Numbered from the stretch's first letter, positions 48,753 to 61,353 are shown. The stretch: DNA of 64,000 bases from Pyrus communis (GCF_963583255.1 NC_084813.1:17365799-17429798), one strand, 5' to 3'. Translations and numbers: made by a program. The notes: a model not told the origin generated them from the letters alone.

Positions 48753-49193
48753 CTCTCTCTCTCTGCCTTTGAATGTGACGGAAAAAAATCCGAGTTCCCC
48801 ATCCCTGCTTTATAAAGAGGAGTCCGACTAATAATATATTCTTTTACGCGTTACGCAGAAAGATCAAAGTCAAAGAAGAAACATTGAAGGTTGGGCTCGG
48901 ATATATAGTTCTTTGCACTTTCCTGCTGATTTCACTGAAGGCCTTACAAGATTGAAGGAACAATTCTTGGTATAATGAAATTTGTGTTGTGAAAATTCTC
49001 CAGCATTCTAGAATATTAGACCTGTTCCTTTCTCTCCAATCCATCTGAAGCCAAATTTTCAACAAGTCACTTTAACACGAGGAAATTCGCATGGAAATAG
49101 AATGGTTATGTTGATTTTTCCCTTCTTTTCTCAAATAATCTTTTTTTTTTAAAACATTGGCAATGTTCAATGCAGTATTGAAAACATTGGCAG

Positions 49194-49506
49194 TGTTATG
49201 AATGCCCACACATATTTTCAATGCCCATACAAAATGATATTGACTTGGGAGATGAAGGAGGATCGTACTTTCAAAGATGTGTAATGTAAATTTCAAAATG
49301 TTTGTCTGGAGTTGCTTTATAAATAGAGCACTCCGACTACTATCAAGATACACAGAAAGAACAAGAAGGATCAATAACATCATTATCTATCTCTCCCTCT
49401 TTTATTTGTCATCCCTTTGTGTTATAGTTATATTATGATATATTACACCTGCTTCTCTCATGTCATTAATAAAGGTTATCTCTCTAACTTTTACTTATTT
49501 ATAACA
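49194..49506 (+). repeat. 5' LTR of the truncated copia element
   Basis: Terminal inverted repeats TGTTAT and ATAACA; a TATA-like TTTATAAATAGAGC near 49315 and a polyadenylation-like AATAAAG near 49470 fit U3 and R. No second LTR was found. Confidence 0.7.
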
Positions 49507-50220
49507 CGTTATCAGCACGACTCTCTAAATATAACCATTTCTCATTTCTCTTCGCCGAAATAAATCATTCCTTTTCGCCGAACGAAAAAAAAAAAAGTGT
49601 TTCCTCTAAGGATTTTAATGTTCATCTTCTTCCTCTGCCTCAACTGTTGGATATACCCTCGCGAAGAACTGTTTGCACCATGCCTACTTTTAGTTCTCAA
49701 CCTAATAGTTACATATATCTTTGATTTCTTGTTTGGTGTAGATCTTGATTACTAACCCCAGTGTTTATTTATGTTAATTTTACTGCAATCTAAGATGGTG
49801 TGGTACAATCACCCATCTTGAACTGCAAATTTAATCTTACTGCAATCCAAGGTTGTGCGGTATCATTGCTTATCTTGGACTGCAGATTTAATTTTACTGC
49901 AAATTTTAGGTGGAGCGATATAATCGCCCACCCTACCCTGCATATTTAAATTTGCCTGTTGTTTAATTTTATTGCATTTTAAGGTGGAGCAGTATAATTG
50001 CCCACCCTACTCTGCGTATTTAAATTTTCTTCCAACTAGAGTGGTGTGGAATAATCGCCCATCTTATGTTATGAGAATGGTGTGATACAATCGCTCTCCT
50101 CATTCATCGTGTAAATCTCGAGCCACAAGTTTCGAGTGCTTATCATTTTGTCCTGAAGACCAAAATGAAGAATTTGTAAGAACCAGAAGTTCTAACACTA
50201 CATCCCCAGATTACATATTA

Positions 50221-53200
50221 TTGCAAGTTCTTACACATCTCAGTTTTCTTTCAGAAAAGAAAACGGCAAGCTTGGTAAAACTTGATTTTGTTGCCCTGGA
50301 CATTACTGGGAAAAACTACTTTACCTGGGTAGTGGATGTCAAGATCCATCTGGAGGCAGGGAATCTTGCAGAAACAATCAAGGAGGAGAACAATGCATCT
50401 TCTCAAAATCGGGCGAATGCCATAATCTTTATCTGTCGTCACCTTGATGAAGGACTAAAAAGCGAGTACCTAATGATTGAATATCCGTTAGCTCTCTGGA
50501 AGGAATTAAGAAACAGATTCGATCACTAGAAAACAATGATTCTTCCAAGAGCTCATTATGAGTAGACTCACCTAAGGATCCAGGATTTCAAGTCAGTGGA
50601 TGAGTACAATTCTGCGACGTTCAGAATTAGTTCCTAGATGAAACTCTGTGGGGAAACCATCATTGAGAAAGATATGTTAGAAAAGACTTTCAACACCTTT
50701 CATGCTTCCAACGTGCTCTTGCAGCGGCAGTATAAAGTGTGAGGTTTCACTGAATATAACCAGCTGATCTCTGTGCTCCTGGTTGCTAAACAAAACAATG
50801 AGCTCATGCTGAAAAATCATCATTCCCGACCTACTAGATCTGCACCATTCCCAGAAGTGAATGATGCTTCCCTCGAAGTGAAAGCCATATCCTCTGATGG
50901 CAATAATCATAAATGAGGACGTGGCCATAGGTGAGGACGGTAGAACGAGAAAGGCAAGAATCATGGTGTCCAGTTTCACAACTAGGTTCCAAGGCATAAT
51001 TCAGGCCCAAGCTTCAAAAATGTAAATCGCTACAAAGGCAAAGCTTATATGAACAATGCTCCTAGAAACTCTGAAGGAGCCTGCCATAAATGTGGTGGCA
51101 ATGGCACTGGGCGCGTACTTATTGTACCCCAAAACATCTGGTGGATCTATATCAAGCCTCCATCAAGGATAAGGGTGTCGAGACTAATTTTTTTGACCAG
51201 GCTAAATCAATGGATATACCTGATCCAGTTTGTGACTTATTAGGGCAGTTGAACACAACCCACCTAGATGTCTTAGATTTTATTGTGGAAAAGGGGAATG
51301 AAGTACACCAGTCTGACTAAATTAGTTATGTTTGATGTAATGAACTTGTAGTTCAAAACTAGCATTTCAAATTCAATAAAAGTGGTGTTTAAATTTCCTA
51401 TTATAACTTGCTTTTAACTATGATTCCCTTACTCAGAGAGCATGGATAAAAACTATGGTCATTCTCAAAACATGAGAAATAACGGAGATATTTGTCTTGC
51501 AGACAACACAACCACGTATACAATACTTTGAGATCGAAAGTATTTCTCAAGATTGATGCTTACAAAAGTAAGGGTAACAACAATATTAGGGCAATCAGAT
51601 GTGATTGAAGGCTCAGGGAAATCCCAGATTATGTTACCAAATGAAACACTATTGTTCATATAGAATGCATTGTACGTTACTCGATCTACTTGAAATTTGT
51701 TAAGTTTTAAAGACATACGTTTAAATGGATACCACATTGAAACAAAAAGTGCATAAAATGTGGAGTATCTATACATTACCTCCAATGATACCCAGAAGTG
51801 TATATTGGAGACGTTGTGTGGTTTGTCGAGTGAATTGTATCATACATACATAAAGACAATTGAATCACATACTGTCATGAACCAAAAGTTCATTGATTCA
51901 AAAGTTTACATGTTTTGGCATGACCGTCTGGGTCACCCAGGATCTACCATGATGCATAGGATCATTACCAACTCTAATGGACATCCATTATTGAGCAGAC
52001 ACATTGCTATCTCAAATGAAAACTCTTGCAAGGCTTGTTCTCAAATGATGTTGATAATTAGACCATCACAACTAAATGTTGATGCTAAATCCCCATCATT
52101 TCTGCTAAGAATTCAAGGGGATGTTTGTAGGCCCATTCAACCATCTTGGGGACCATTTCGATATTTTATGGTTTTGGTTGATGCATCTACCCGATGGTCA
52201 CATGTTTGTCTCTTATCTACTTGGAATGTAGCTTTTGCGAGACTTCTTGCTCAGAAAATTAAGTTGCGAGCACAGTTCCTAGATTACCCCATTAAGTCAA
52301 TCTGACTTGATAATGTTGGTGAATTTACGTCTCAAACCTTTGATGATTAGTGCATGACATTGGGCATTGATGTTGAACACCATGTTCCTCATGTTCATAC
52401 TCAAAATGGTTTAGCAGAAGCATTGATCAAGCGGCTTCAGTTAATAGCTCGCACTTTGCTCATGAAAACAAAATTGCCAGTTTCTGCATGGGGATATGCC
52501 ATCTTACATGCTACATCATTGGTTCGATTGAGACCTATAGCCAACCACCAATACTCCTTAGTACAACTGTGTTTGGGTATCAGCCAAACATTTCACATTT
52601 ACGAGTTTTGGGTTGTGTTGTTTATGTACTTATTGCATCACCACAACAAACTAAAATGGGATCTCAACGCAAACTGGAAATTTACGTGGGCTTTGATTCA
52701 CCATCTGTCATTTGATATTTGGAACCCTTGACAGGTGATATGTTTACAACTCGTTTTGCTGATTGTCACCTTGATGAGACAGTCTTTCCGTCGTTAGGGG
52801 GAGAAAATACCGTTCTAGAAAAACGGAAAGAGCTGACATGGGTTGTTCCCACCTTATCTCATTTTGATCCACATAGCACTCAATGTGAAAATGAAGTGAA
52901 AAAGATTGTTCATCTTCAAAGTATTGCTAATCAAATGCTAGATGCATTTAATGATGCTATGAAAGTGACAAAATCACATGTACCAGCTGCAAATGCACCT
53001 GCAAGAATTGATGTCCCTGTTGGAAAAAATAAAGTGTTAGCGAATGATTCATCTGGTGCCCGCTTGAAGCGTGGTAGACCCCTAGGTTCAAAGAATGACA
53101 CGTCCACAATTTTTTATTCTATACTTTCACAAAAAGAAAATGTCATTGATGAGACACATGTACTTGAAGACATAAAGGTACATGAAAGTAAAGAAATCTC

Positions 53201-53588
53201 CATAAATTATGCTTGTACTAATGAATTGTGGGATCATAATGAAATAATCATCGACGACATGTTTGTATTCATAGTAGCCAATGAAAAATCAAGTGATGAT
53301 CTTGTGCCCCACTCTGTTGATGAATGCAAACAGAGACAAGATTGGCCTAAGTGGAAAGATGCAATTCATGTAGAATTAAATTCCTTGGAAAGGCGAAATG
53401 TTTTTGGACCAACAGTCCAAACCTCGCCTGGTGTAAACCTCGTGGGTTACAAATGGGTATTCACAAGGAAATGCAATGAGAACAACGAGATAGAAAGATA
53501 TAAAGCACGACTCGTTGCACAAGGTTTTTCGCAAAGACCTGGAATTGATTATGAGGAGACATACTCTCCTGTAATGGGTATTCATTAA
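50221..53588 (+). pseudogene. Remnant copia gag-pol polyprotein
   Basis: Gag core: LDITGKNYFTWVVDVKIHL (50284 onward), with later pieces LPRAHYE and FKSVDEYNSA interrupted by TAG and TGA. Zinc knuckle: CHKCGGNG, then HWARTYCTPKHL in another frame (about 51080-51150). Protease-like ICLADNTTTYTIL near 51490. Integrase: HDRLGHPGSTMM and CKAC (HHCC), then GDVCRPIQPSWGPFRYFMVL and HTQNGLAEALIKRLQ with stops between. RT start: WPKWKDAIHVEL and NLVGYKWVFTRK to YEETYSPVMG (53340-53580). Not functional. Confidence 0.9.
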
Positions 53589-54767
53589 TGCCTTATGCTA
53601 TTTATGCACACCCTAATTCTCCTTTTATACCCCCTAATTTTATTTGTTTCAATTGATTTGAAGGTCAGGAGTGTGCATGAAAAGTAAAATGCATGGTATC
53701 CAGAAATCAATATTTCCCTAACAAAAAGTCGAAGTTGACACCAAATTTCGTCATCCTCTGCTAGGACTTCTAAATTTTGTCGATGAATATGCTAAAAACA
53801 ATGCTTTTTGTTGTTTGATTACATCAGGAAGCAGAGGCAGTTTTACGAGGAGTGAAAGGTGCGATCGCCCATGATCCTAAATATATTAAAAAAAATTATT
53901 TTTATTTGCACCTAAATCTCATCATGCAGTTTTTATAAGTGTAAATTTGATTTCTTTCAAAATATAAAAATTTGGAGTGCACAATGAGATATTTGGAGTA
54001 GCAATAATAACACCTTAAAATGATTTTTTTTTTCTTTCAATTTCAAGTGCAACTTTAAAATTAGAGCGTTGAAGTTTTTGTTTTTTTTTTTCCTTTTTAG
54101 TTGTTTAAGATTGAACCGCTTTTGATTATTTATGCTTGTAGTTCTTTTGCTTATTATTTAATAGCATTTGTAAACTTAGAATCAATGAGTCCTAAACTTT
54201 GTTTTGATTTAAGTTATTGTTTTCTAATATTAATACATTGTCCTACTTTTTTTTTGAAAAACTATCTTAAGGAGAAGTACTTTCATAAATTTTGAAAATC
54301 TCGTAAACGACCTTGTCATGTAGGTTGAGGATACTTGAAAGACCTTCATCATTTAGGTGAGTCTGGATAAAATTGTAGTTTTAAAATCAAATCAAACTCG
54401 AGGAAACAAATTCAAAATTAAGGATTTATTTTTATGTATATAACCAAGAAAAGCTAAAAACCATTACAGATGAGGTAACAAATTACAACTGTAAGAACAT
54501 ATACAACAAAGTATTTTAAGTAGAAAAATTGTGGTTGGACATCAAATGAAGACCGGTACACCATTGCATACAAAATCCTGTTGATGCACAAGCAACATCC
54601 CACTTCCCATCTCTAGCTGTTGCCTTCACAAATCACAGTGTCGAAAGGCTAGACAGTAATTGACATGGTTACTGTTTCACTACAACTTTTTCCCTTTAGA
54701 ATTGCATTCCAATTCACTAAACGAAAACCTGCTTAAATGAAGTTTGAACACTTTCATGGCCTTGGGC
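53589..54767. other. Spacer between copia remnant and third MATE gene
   Basis: AT-rich with T-runs. The last 300 bases are probably the 3' UTR of the MATE gene on the minus strand. No other coding similarity recognised. Confidence 0.45.
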
Positions 54768-57421
54768 TTATGCGGAGACCAAGTCTGAGTTTCCTTCATT
54801 TGCAGACTTGTCCAAGCGATCAGCAGCCTTTAGAACCTACAGAAAACCATGATAAAATCCATTGGTAACGTGGCCAAACGCGGTTCATGCCTACTATATA
54901 AGTTCACGAGTTACTTTCATCAAAGTTATTTCACCTCGGCATCCCAATTTGTTCTAGCGGTGAGAACAATTAGAACTACTGTTTGTAAAAAAACTCCGAT
55001 AAGCATCCCCCACCAAATCCCCTGAAAAAAATGCCAAAACGCATCACTTTCTATCAGTATTCCTCACAAAGAAACAACTGTACGGAATGAGAGTGGGAGC
55101 GAGTGAACTTACCGCGACTCCCATACTTGCTTTGAAGCCAAGAAGACATCCAACTGGAAAACCAATTATATAGTAACAAACGAGATTGACGTAAGCCACG
55201 ACATCTTGCCATCCACTACCAATTGCCACACCTGAAATTCCACGCATTTGAAATTAGAAATGGTTGTAAACATTTGTATGAAAACCTGGTTTGCTCGTCT
55301 GCACTGCAGCTTCTATCGTATATCAATACCTGAAAGTATGGGTTGAATCCCATTCAAGAAAACGGAAACAACCAGCAATGGAGTTAAATCCAACACCGCC
55401 TCAACAACATCAGCATCACTTGTAAATAGCTTGCTAAGTCCAACTCGGAATATTAATATAATCGCACTGAAGATTATACTAATCAGGATGCTCGTTCCGT
55501 TCACTACAAACACTGAAAATTTTGCCACCTTTGGGTTACCAGCCCCTAATTCATTACTGACTCGGACACTGCATAAGCCAAGTCATCTTATTATGATTAG
55601 ATCACTTCCAATAATAGAGCATGTAAAGGAATAATTTGATTTCTTATAAGCATTTTTTTTTTGTCACAAACCTGGCCGCGGCGCTTAGGCCTAACATAAA
55701 TTGCAGACTGAAGTTCCAGTAGTTCATGCTGGAATTGTTCATCATATAAGGACATGTAAAAGTTGGATATAATAATAGCAATCATGGTTAAATAACTCAT
55801 GGAGTAAACTGGTAATGAAAAGATTAAATGCATTAACAAATCCATACTTACCAAATAGAAATGGAGTCTAGGGAGATTGTAGGATTGGGGAGGAGCCCTG
55901 ATATTAGTGTTAGCCCTTGGTTGTACCATATCTCCAAACTACATTCATTCACAAAAGGAAAAAGATATTAGCATGTGATAGTCTTGGAAAAGATGGGGGA
56001 CTAAGGGTTTAATTTTTTGGTAATGCTATTTTAGACACTCTCTAGTAGAGGTAGGCCGTACTGTTATATCAAGGATCAACCTATGTTAGAGAGTGTGTTA
56101 GCAAAGTAGTTAACTTTGTGTGTCTAAATAGCTTTGGTCAAAATTTACACACGAGTAATGATATAGACACTACATTTTTTAAAACCACATTAGCGAACCG
56201 CCTTATTTGCCGAGTAATTGACACATAAGCTTCGACGTAAGTAAGGATCTTGACTAACGTGGTCTAAGAAAGCCAAAGTGGTCGCTTTTGCAATTTTGAA
56301 TTATTTTTCACCTACCAGAGCATGGTAGCAGAGGCAACAGTCAACTTAAAATAAGGCCACATTCCTTTGAAGGCTTTCCAAGAGAAGCCAGTCCAAGTCT
56401 CTTTGCACTTGGGACTCAGAAGAATGTAAAGCCCGTATATAATGACAAGAAGCCACCAAGAGAAGCTCAGTGTAAGAGCAGCCCCAATTAGGCCATAATC
56501 CACAACAAAAACCACCACCCAATTGAGAAGAATATGAAGGATGAAAACTCCAACAGACATGTAAGCCAAGGGGTTGACTATGTTTTGAGCTTGAAGGAAC
56601 CTCTGCTGGGGGCAGTTTATGGCAAATGCAAAAAGCTGAGGAATAATTCCTCTTGCAAAGATTTGGCCTTGCTCGGCTATTTCTTCTGATTGGCCGATCG
56701 CTACGAGGATAGGACCTGACCACCAATACACAAATGAGAGGAGGATTGCTGCTCCCAAGTGCAAGATTATTGCTCTTTGGCATATGATTCCCATTGCTGG
56801 CAATTGTTTGGCTCCATATGCTTGCCCACACACAGTTTGCACAGCACTTGCCATCCCCAACTTTGAATCCGAACCGAGAATAAGAAACAAGAACAAAAAA
56901 GTATTAGGTCAACCAACAAAATAGAAAAATGGAAGAAAACATAAAGATGACATTGCGTACATGAATAATTTAGGGAGGAGTGACAATTCAGAATAGTTAT
57001 CATGAACCCTTAGGTGAAAAAACGAAAAGGAATGCATGATAACTATTTTGGAGCGTAAGTAATGGTTCACATTTTTTATTATAGGCACATTAGTTGGGGT
57101 ACAAACCATAATCCCATAAGCAAGACCCTGAATTCCCACACTAGCGATAGAGGCTCCGGCAAGCTCCAACGCACTCAAATGCCCACAAAAAATAAGGGTG
57201 ACAAAGCTGAGCATGTAGTTGAATACGGAAACAATGATGGATGAACCAGATAAAATCCATAGGAGTCTTGACTCCCAAGCAACCAGCCTAGGCCACCATC
57301 GGAGTGCCACTGGCGGGTGCTCTAGAAACTCTTCAATTGCGCGGGATGACGAGTCAGTAAGCCTAGAATGCGTGTCAAGTCCAACTAACAGCGGCTGCTG
57401 ATTCTCCTCCACCGTTCTCAT
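54768..57421 (-). CDS. DTX40: MATE/DTX efflux transporter (DTX40-like), intact, 8 exons
   Basis: Third member of the local MATE family and clearly more diverged than the other two are from each other. Exons on the minus strand: 57421-57107, 56860-56316, 55938-55852, 55728-55672, 55568-55330, 55231-55113, 55021-54935, 54836-54768. All introns are GT-AG; the total is 1,518 bases (505 aa). Motifs: [95 protein letters not shown] and VAIGSGWQ. The extra 103-base intron (55569-55671) splits the Ser codon of AASVRVS; the other two copies have that region in one exon. Expected role: membrane antiporter exporting small organic compounds; substrate unknown. Confidence 0.9.
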
Positions 57422-58202
57422 GGTTGGTTTTCCGTGCCACCACTACTTGAGGATTTCAAAAGTGTGTGTCACTCGGAAGAGGCTAGGGCGGACATATTTG
57501 TACTATGATGCCTGACCAAACAAAGTGAATAAAAATACTTGAAACTGTTAGGTTTAACTACCATTCACGGAAGTTAGATAATTTACAGCCAGTCTATTTC
57601 AAAAAAAGAAAAGAAAAAATATTATTAAAAGAAAGAATACAATAATTCAAGAAAAAGAGAATTTCATTCTTGAAATACATAAATAGAAATTCAGCACTCA
57701 ATCTACTAAAATATTAAATCACACCAATCTATTCACAATGCATAAATCACGCCAGTCTATTCATATGAAACTCTGCAAGTTGTACTTTTCAATATCTATT
57801 CAGTTGTACCTTAGTGGCGGCCAGTTCAGTGTCTTTTCTGAGCGAATGCATTCCAACAGGTTTAACGAATCTGCTTCTGTTGTGGTTGGTTTGAAAAAAC
57901 ACGTGGGTATCTATAGGTCAGCTGAATATAAAAAAAATTAAAATAAAAAATAAAAAAACTTTTAATCAAAATGATTTTTAATATTGACACAACTCTTTAT
58001 TTTAATACCTAAAATTTGAAATCGATAGAAGTAGTTATTGAATTTTTCAATCTTCAATTATTTTAGTTCTTGTGTAAAAGATTCTGTTAAATAAGAATCA
58101 AAATAATAAAAATAACCTCAATAAAATAACATCCAAGAGTGACTTGACAAAAATTTAGGATACTTTTGTTATTTATCTTTATTTTAGTGGATTTTTTTAT
58201 AG
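57422..58202. other. Promoter flank of the third MATE gene and AT-rich spacer
   Basis: The leader and core promoter should lie within the first 100-150 bases upstream of 57421, but no clean TATA box was seen. The rest is AT-rich with A-runs; I see no gene or transposon end. Confidence 0.4.
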
Positions 58203-58269
58203 AATGACCAAAATAATTGATGGTGGGCAAATTCAAGATTACTTTTATTGATTTCAAATCTTTAATCTA

Positions 58270-58408
58270 GTATTATTCCTCTTCACTTGTAAGTGTGAAG
58301 TCTTAGGTTCGATTCTCACCAAAGGTGAATTTAAACCACATTATTATGCTAACTCAGTGTAAGGCTTAGCCTACACCCCACTCCTTGATGTAGATAATAT
58401 CGATTGTT

Positions 58409-58444
<36 letters not shown>
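58270..58444 (+). mobile_element. tRNA-type SINE, copy in tandem unit 1
   Basis: CCTCTTCACTTGTAAGTG, B box GGTTCGATTCTCACC, body through GTAAGGCTTAGCCTAC and GATAATATCGATTG, then an A-tail of about 35. It has the layout of a pol III-transcribed tRNA-derived SINE; the exact 5' end is uncertain. Confidence 0.65.
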
Positions 58445-58446
<2 letters not shown>

Positions 58447-59402
58447 TAAGTACCAAATGAGAAATTATGCCAATTTCAAAGATTATTTTGGTTAAAAAAT
58501 CGAAAAAAAATATAAGTTAGCTTAATTACTTTTAGGTAAAATTTTGGTGTATTAATTAAAAATTGTGATCGGTTTCTGATGTAATATTATATTCTGTATA
58601 GTTCTTCAAAGGACGGCTATTGGTTTACCAAAAAGAAAAAAGAAAAAAAAGGACGGCTACTGTTTCGAAGAATTATATTGCTAATTATTTGTCTTTGGTG
58701 CTTCAAATTGTGGTCCATTGTTTGGCCTAACTTGGCTCTCATTTTCTTTGGCCTAATGATGAGTCAATATTATATTATATATTTTACCTTATTCTTAGTA
58801 TTAGTTTATTAATTATTTTGGTAGAATTTTGATATTTTATTTTATATTTTCAACATAAGACATTTGACTTCCTCTGCAGCAAAACATGACCAAATGGACG
58901 AATTTTGGAGTGATTCAAATTGGAGGATGTTCGTGTGTCTGTTGCTATCTTCGTGTCAAAATTTGGGATTTTTCTACCAATTGGTTATTTTCTGGCGATC
59001 AAATAAAGAAGCAGTGCGCGTTGTTGAAAAATGACATTTATAGGCTTAAACTGAGTTTTTGGAGCCCAAGATGATCTTAGATGGGTTCGTGGCCTTCTAG
59101 AGAAGTGTTCAGAATAGTCAAAGCTTTAGATCCAACTATTTTGGGCCAGTTTTGGAGCTGATTTGGATCCAAAACGTGGCTGTGCAGATTTTTGGGCGAA
59201 TTTACCAAATTAATTTAGAATTATGTTTCATATTTTATTTCAATTTTTTAGGTTTCCTAGCTTTATTCTAAGACCTTTTACTAGGAGGATTTTAATTACA
59301 GTAATATAAATAAGGTTTGTTAGCCATTATGGAATGACCAAAATAATTAATGGTGGACAAATTCAGTATCACTTTTATTGATTTCAAATCTCTAATCTAG
59401 TA

Positions 59403-59560
59403 CTATTCCTCTTCACTTGTAAGTGAGAAGTCTTAGGTTCAATTCTCGCCAAAGGTGAATTTAAACCACATTATTATGCTAACTCACTGTAAGGCTTAGC
59501 CTACATCTCCACTCCTTGATGTAGATAATATCGATTGTTAAAAAAAATAATAATAAAAAC
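59403..59560 (+). mobile_element. tRNA-type SINE, copy in tandem unit 2
   Basis: Same sequence as the copy near 58.3 kb, with GGTTCAATTCTCGCC at the B box and a shorter, interrupted A-tail. It was copied with the 1.13 kb unit rather than inserted independently. Confidence 0.65.
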
Positions 59561-60000
59561 TCAGGTCCTAAGTGAGAAATTATGCCAATTTCAAAGACTA
59601 TTTTGGCTAAAAATTGAAAAAAATATAAGTTCGCTTAATTACTTTTAGGTAAAATTTTGGTGTATTAATTAAAAATTGTGATTGGTTTCTGATGTAATAT
59701 TGTATTCTGTATAGTTCTTCAAAGGAGGGCTGCTGATTTACCAAAAAAAAAAAAAAAAAAAAAGGATGGCTACTTATATTGCTAATTATTTGTTAATTAT
59801 ATTGGTTTTTGAAGAATTATATTGCTAATTATTTGTCTTTAGTGCTTTAAATTGTGGTCCATTGTTTGGCCTAACTTGGTGTCACATCCAGGCCTGGGGC
59901 GGATCACTTCCCAGGCCCGCTCCACCACCGTAGCACGATATTGTCCGCTTTGGGCTTACCATTCCCTCACGGTTTTGTTTCTGAGAACTCACACGAGCAA

Positions 60001-60074
60001 CTTCCCAGTGGGTCACCCATCATGGGATTGCTTTAGCCCCCTTCTCGCTTAACTTCGAAGTTCCTACGAAACCC
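60001..60074 (-). ncRNA. 5S rRNA-derived segment in the left Cassandra LTR
   Basis: The minus strand reads GAAGTTAAGCGAGAAGGGGGC (A-box-like) and GATGGGTGACCCACTGGGAAG (C-box-like), the internal pol III promoter parts of plant 5S rRNA. It is a transposon-borne relative, not a functional 5S rRNA gene. Confidence 0.75.
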
Positions 60075-60356
60075 GAAGCCAGTGAGCTCCCAAAAGGCCT
60101 CGTGCTAGGTAGGGATGGGAATATACATATAAGGATCACTCCCCTGGGCGATGTGGGATGTCACAATCTACCCCCCTTAGGGGCCCGACGTCCTCGTCGG
60201 CACACACGCGGCCAGGGTTAGGCTCTGATACCAATTGTCACATCTCGGCCTGGGGTGGATGACTTCCCAGGCCCGCTCCACCACCGTAGCACGATATTGT
60301 CCGTTTTGGGCTTACCATTCCTTCACGGTTTTGTTTCTAGGAACTCACACGAGCAA

Positions 60357-60430
60357 CTTCCCAGTGGGTCACCCATCATGGGATTGCTCTAGCCCCCTTC
60401 TTGCTTAACTTCAAAGGTCCTATGAAACCC
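60357..60430 (-). ncRNA. 5S rRNA-derived segment in the right Cassandra LTR
   Basis: Counterpart of the segment at 60001-60074. Here the A-box region is altered (minus strand CTTTGAAGTTAAGCAAGAAG) while the C-box half GGGTGACCCACTGGGAAG is kept. Confidence 0.7.
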
Positions 60431-61189
60431 GAAGCCAGTGAGCTCCCAAAAGGCCTCGTGCTAGGTAGGGATGGGAATATACATATAAGGATCACTCCCA
60501 TGGGCGATGTGGGATGTCACACTTGGCTCTCATTTTATTTGGCCTAATGATGAGTCAATATTATATTATATATTTTACCCTATTCTTAGTATTAGCTTAT
60601 TGATTATTTTGGTAGAATTTTGATATTTTACTTTATATTTTCAACATATGACATTCGACTTCCTCTAGAGCAAAACGTGGCCAAATGGATGAATTTTGGA
60701 GTGATTCAAATTGGAGGACGTTCATGTGTCTGTTGCCATCTTCGTGTCAAAATTTGGGATTTTTCTACCAAGCAGTTATTTTCTGACGATCAAATAAAGA
60801 AGCAGTGCACGTTGCTGAAAAATGACGTTTATAGGCTTAAATTGAGTTTTTGGAGCACAAGATGACCTCAGATGGATTCGTGGCCTTCTGGAGAAGTGTT
60901 CAAAATAGTCAAAGCTTTAATTCCAACTATTTTGGGCCAGTTTTGGAGCTGATTTGGGTCCAAAACGTGGCTATGCAGATTTTTAACCGAATTTACCACG
61001 TTAATTTAGGATTATGTTTTCTATTTTATTTCTATTTTATTAGGTTTCCTAGTTTTATTCTAAGACCTTTTACTAGGAGGATTTTAATTAGAGTAGTATA
61101 AATAAGGCTTGTTAGCCATTATGAAATGACCAAAATAATTGATGGTAGACAAATTCAGGATCACTTTTATTGATTTCAAATATCTAATC

Positions 61190-61353
61190 TAGTACCATTC
61201 CTCTTCACTTGTAAGTGAGAAGTCTTAGGTTCAATTCTCATCAAAGGTGAATTTAAACCACATTATTATGCTAACTCAGTGTAAGGCTTAGCCTATACCC
61301 CCACTCCTTGATGTAGATAATATCGATTGTTCAAAAAAAAAAAAAAAAAAAAA
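61190..61353 (+). mobile_element. tRNA-type SINE, copy in tandem unit 3
   Basis: Third copy carried by the 1.13 kb unit, with GGTTCAATTCTCATC at the B box and an A-tail of about 20. Confidence 0.65.

Larger units (their letters stand above)
31350..49142. repeat. Segmental duplication, unit 2
   Basis: Colinear with 4290-27745: PPR fragment, MATE copy, spacer, WAK-like copy, then the flank at 49055-49142 that matches 27655-27745. Unit 2 has gained the CACTA element (39034-44636) and lacks the hAT-like/satellite element, the WAK fragment, the MITE and the counterpart of 24260-27650. Confidence 0.85.
49194..53588 (+). mobile_element. Truncated Ty1/copia retrotransposon
   Basis: A 5' LTR of 313 bases (49194-49506) starts TGTTAT and ends ATAACA, and is followed by CGTTATCAGCACGA, the primer-binding region seen in many plant copia elements. 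Gag, protease, integrase and the first part of reverse transcriptase follow in order, full of stops and frame changes. The element stops inside reverse transcriptase at about 53588; YVDD, RNase H and the 3' LTR are missing, so no TSD can be named. Confidence 0.85.
59880..60521 (-). mobile_element. Cassandra TRIM retrotransposon with 5S rRNA-like LTRs
   Basis: Two LTRs of 286 bases (59880-60165 and 60236-60521), both TGTCACATC to GATGTCACA, enclose only 70 bases. Target duplication CTTGG lies at 59875-59879 and 60522-60526, and the empty site CTAACTTGGCTCTC is readable in the neighbouring tandem copies. On the minus strand the internal part starts with a primer-binding site TGGTATCAGAGCC (complement of 60221-60233) and ends with a purine tract AAGGGGGGTAGA. 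Each LTR holds 5S rRNA-like DNA. It encodes no protein and depends on other retrotransposons for mobilisation. Confidence 0.93.

Noticed and set aside
51465..51785. 106-codon minus-strand ORF
   Set aside because: Antisense to the copia protease region, where the sense strand reads ICLADNTTTYTIL.
58886..59074. 62-codon ORF (repeated at 60620-60865)
   Set aside because: Multiplied with the 1.13 kb unit; the copies differ in frame length and nothing identifies it as a protein. It may be part of a retrotransposon leader or LTR.
60001..60074. Functional 5S rRNA gene
   Set aside because: Only part of the 5S sequence is present, inside a Cassandra LTR with TG/CA ends and TSD.
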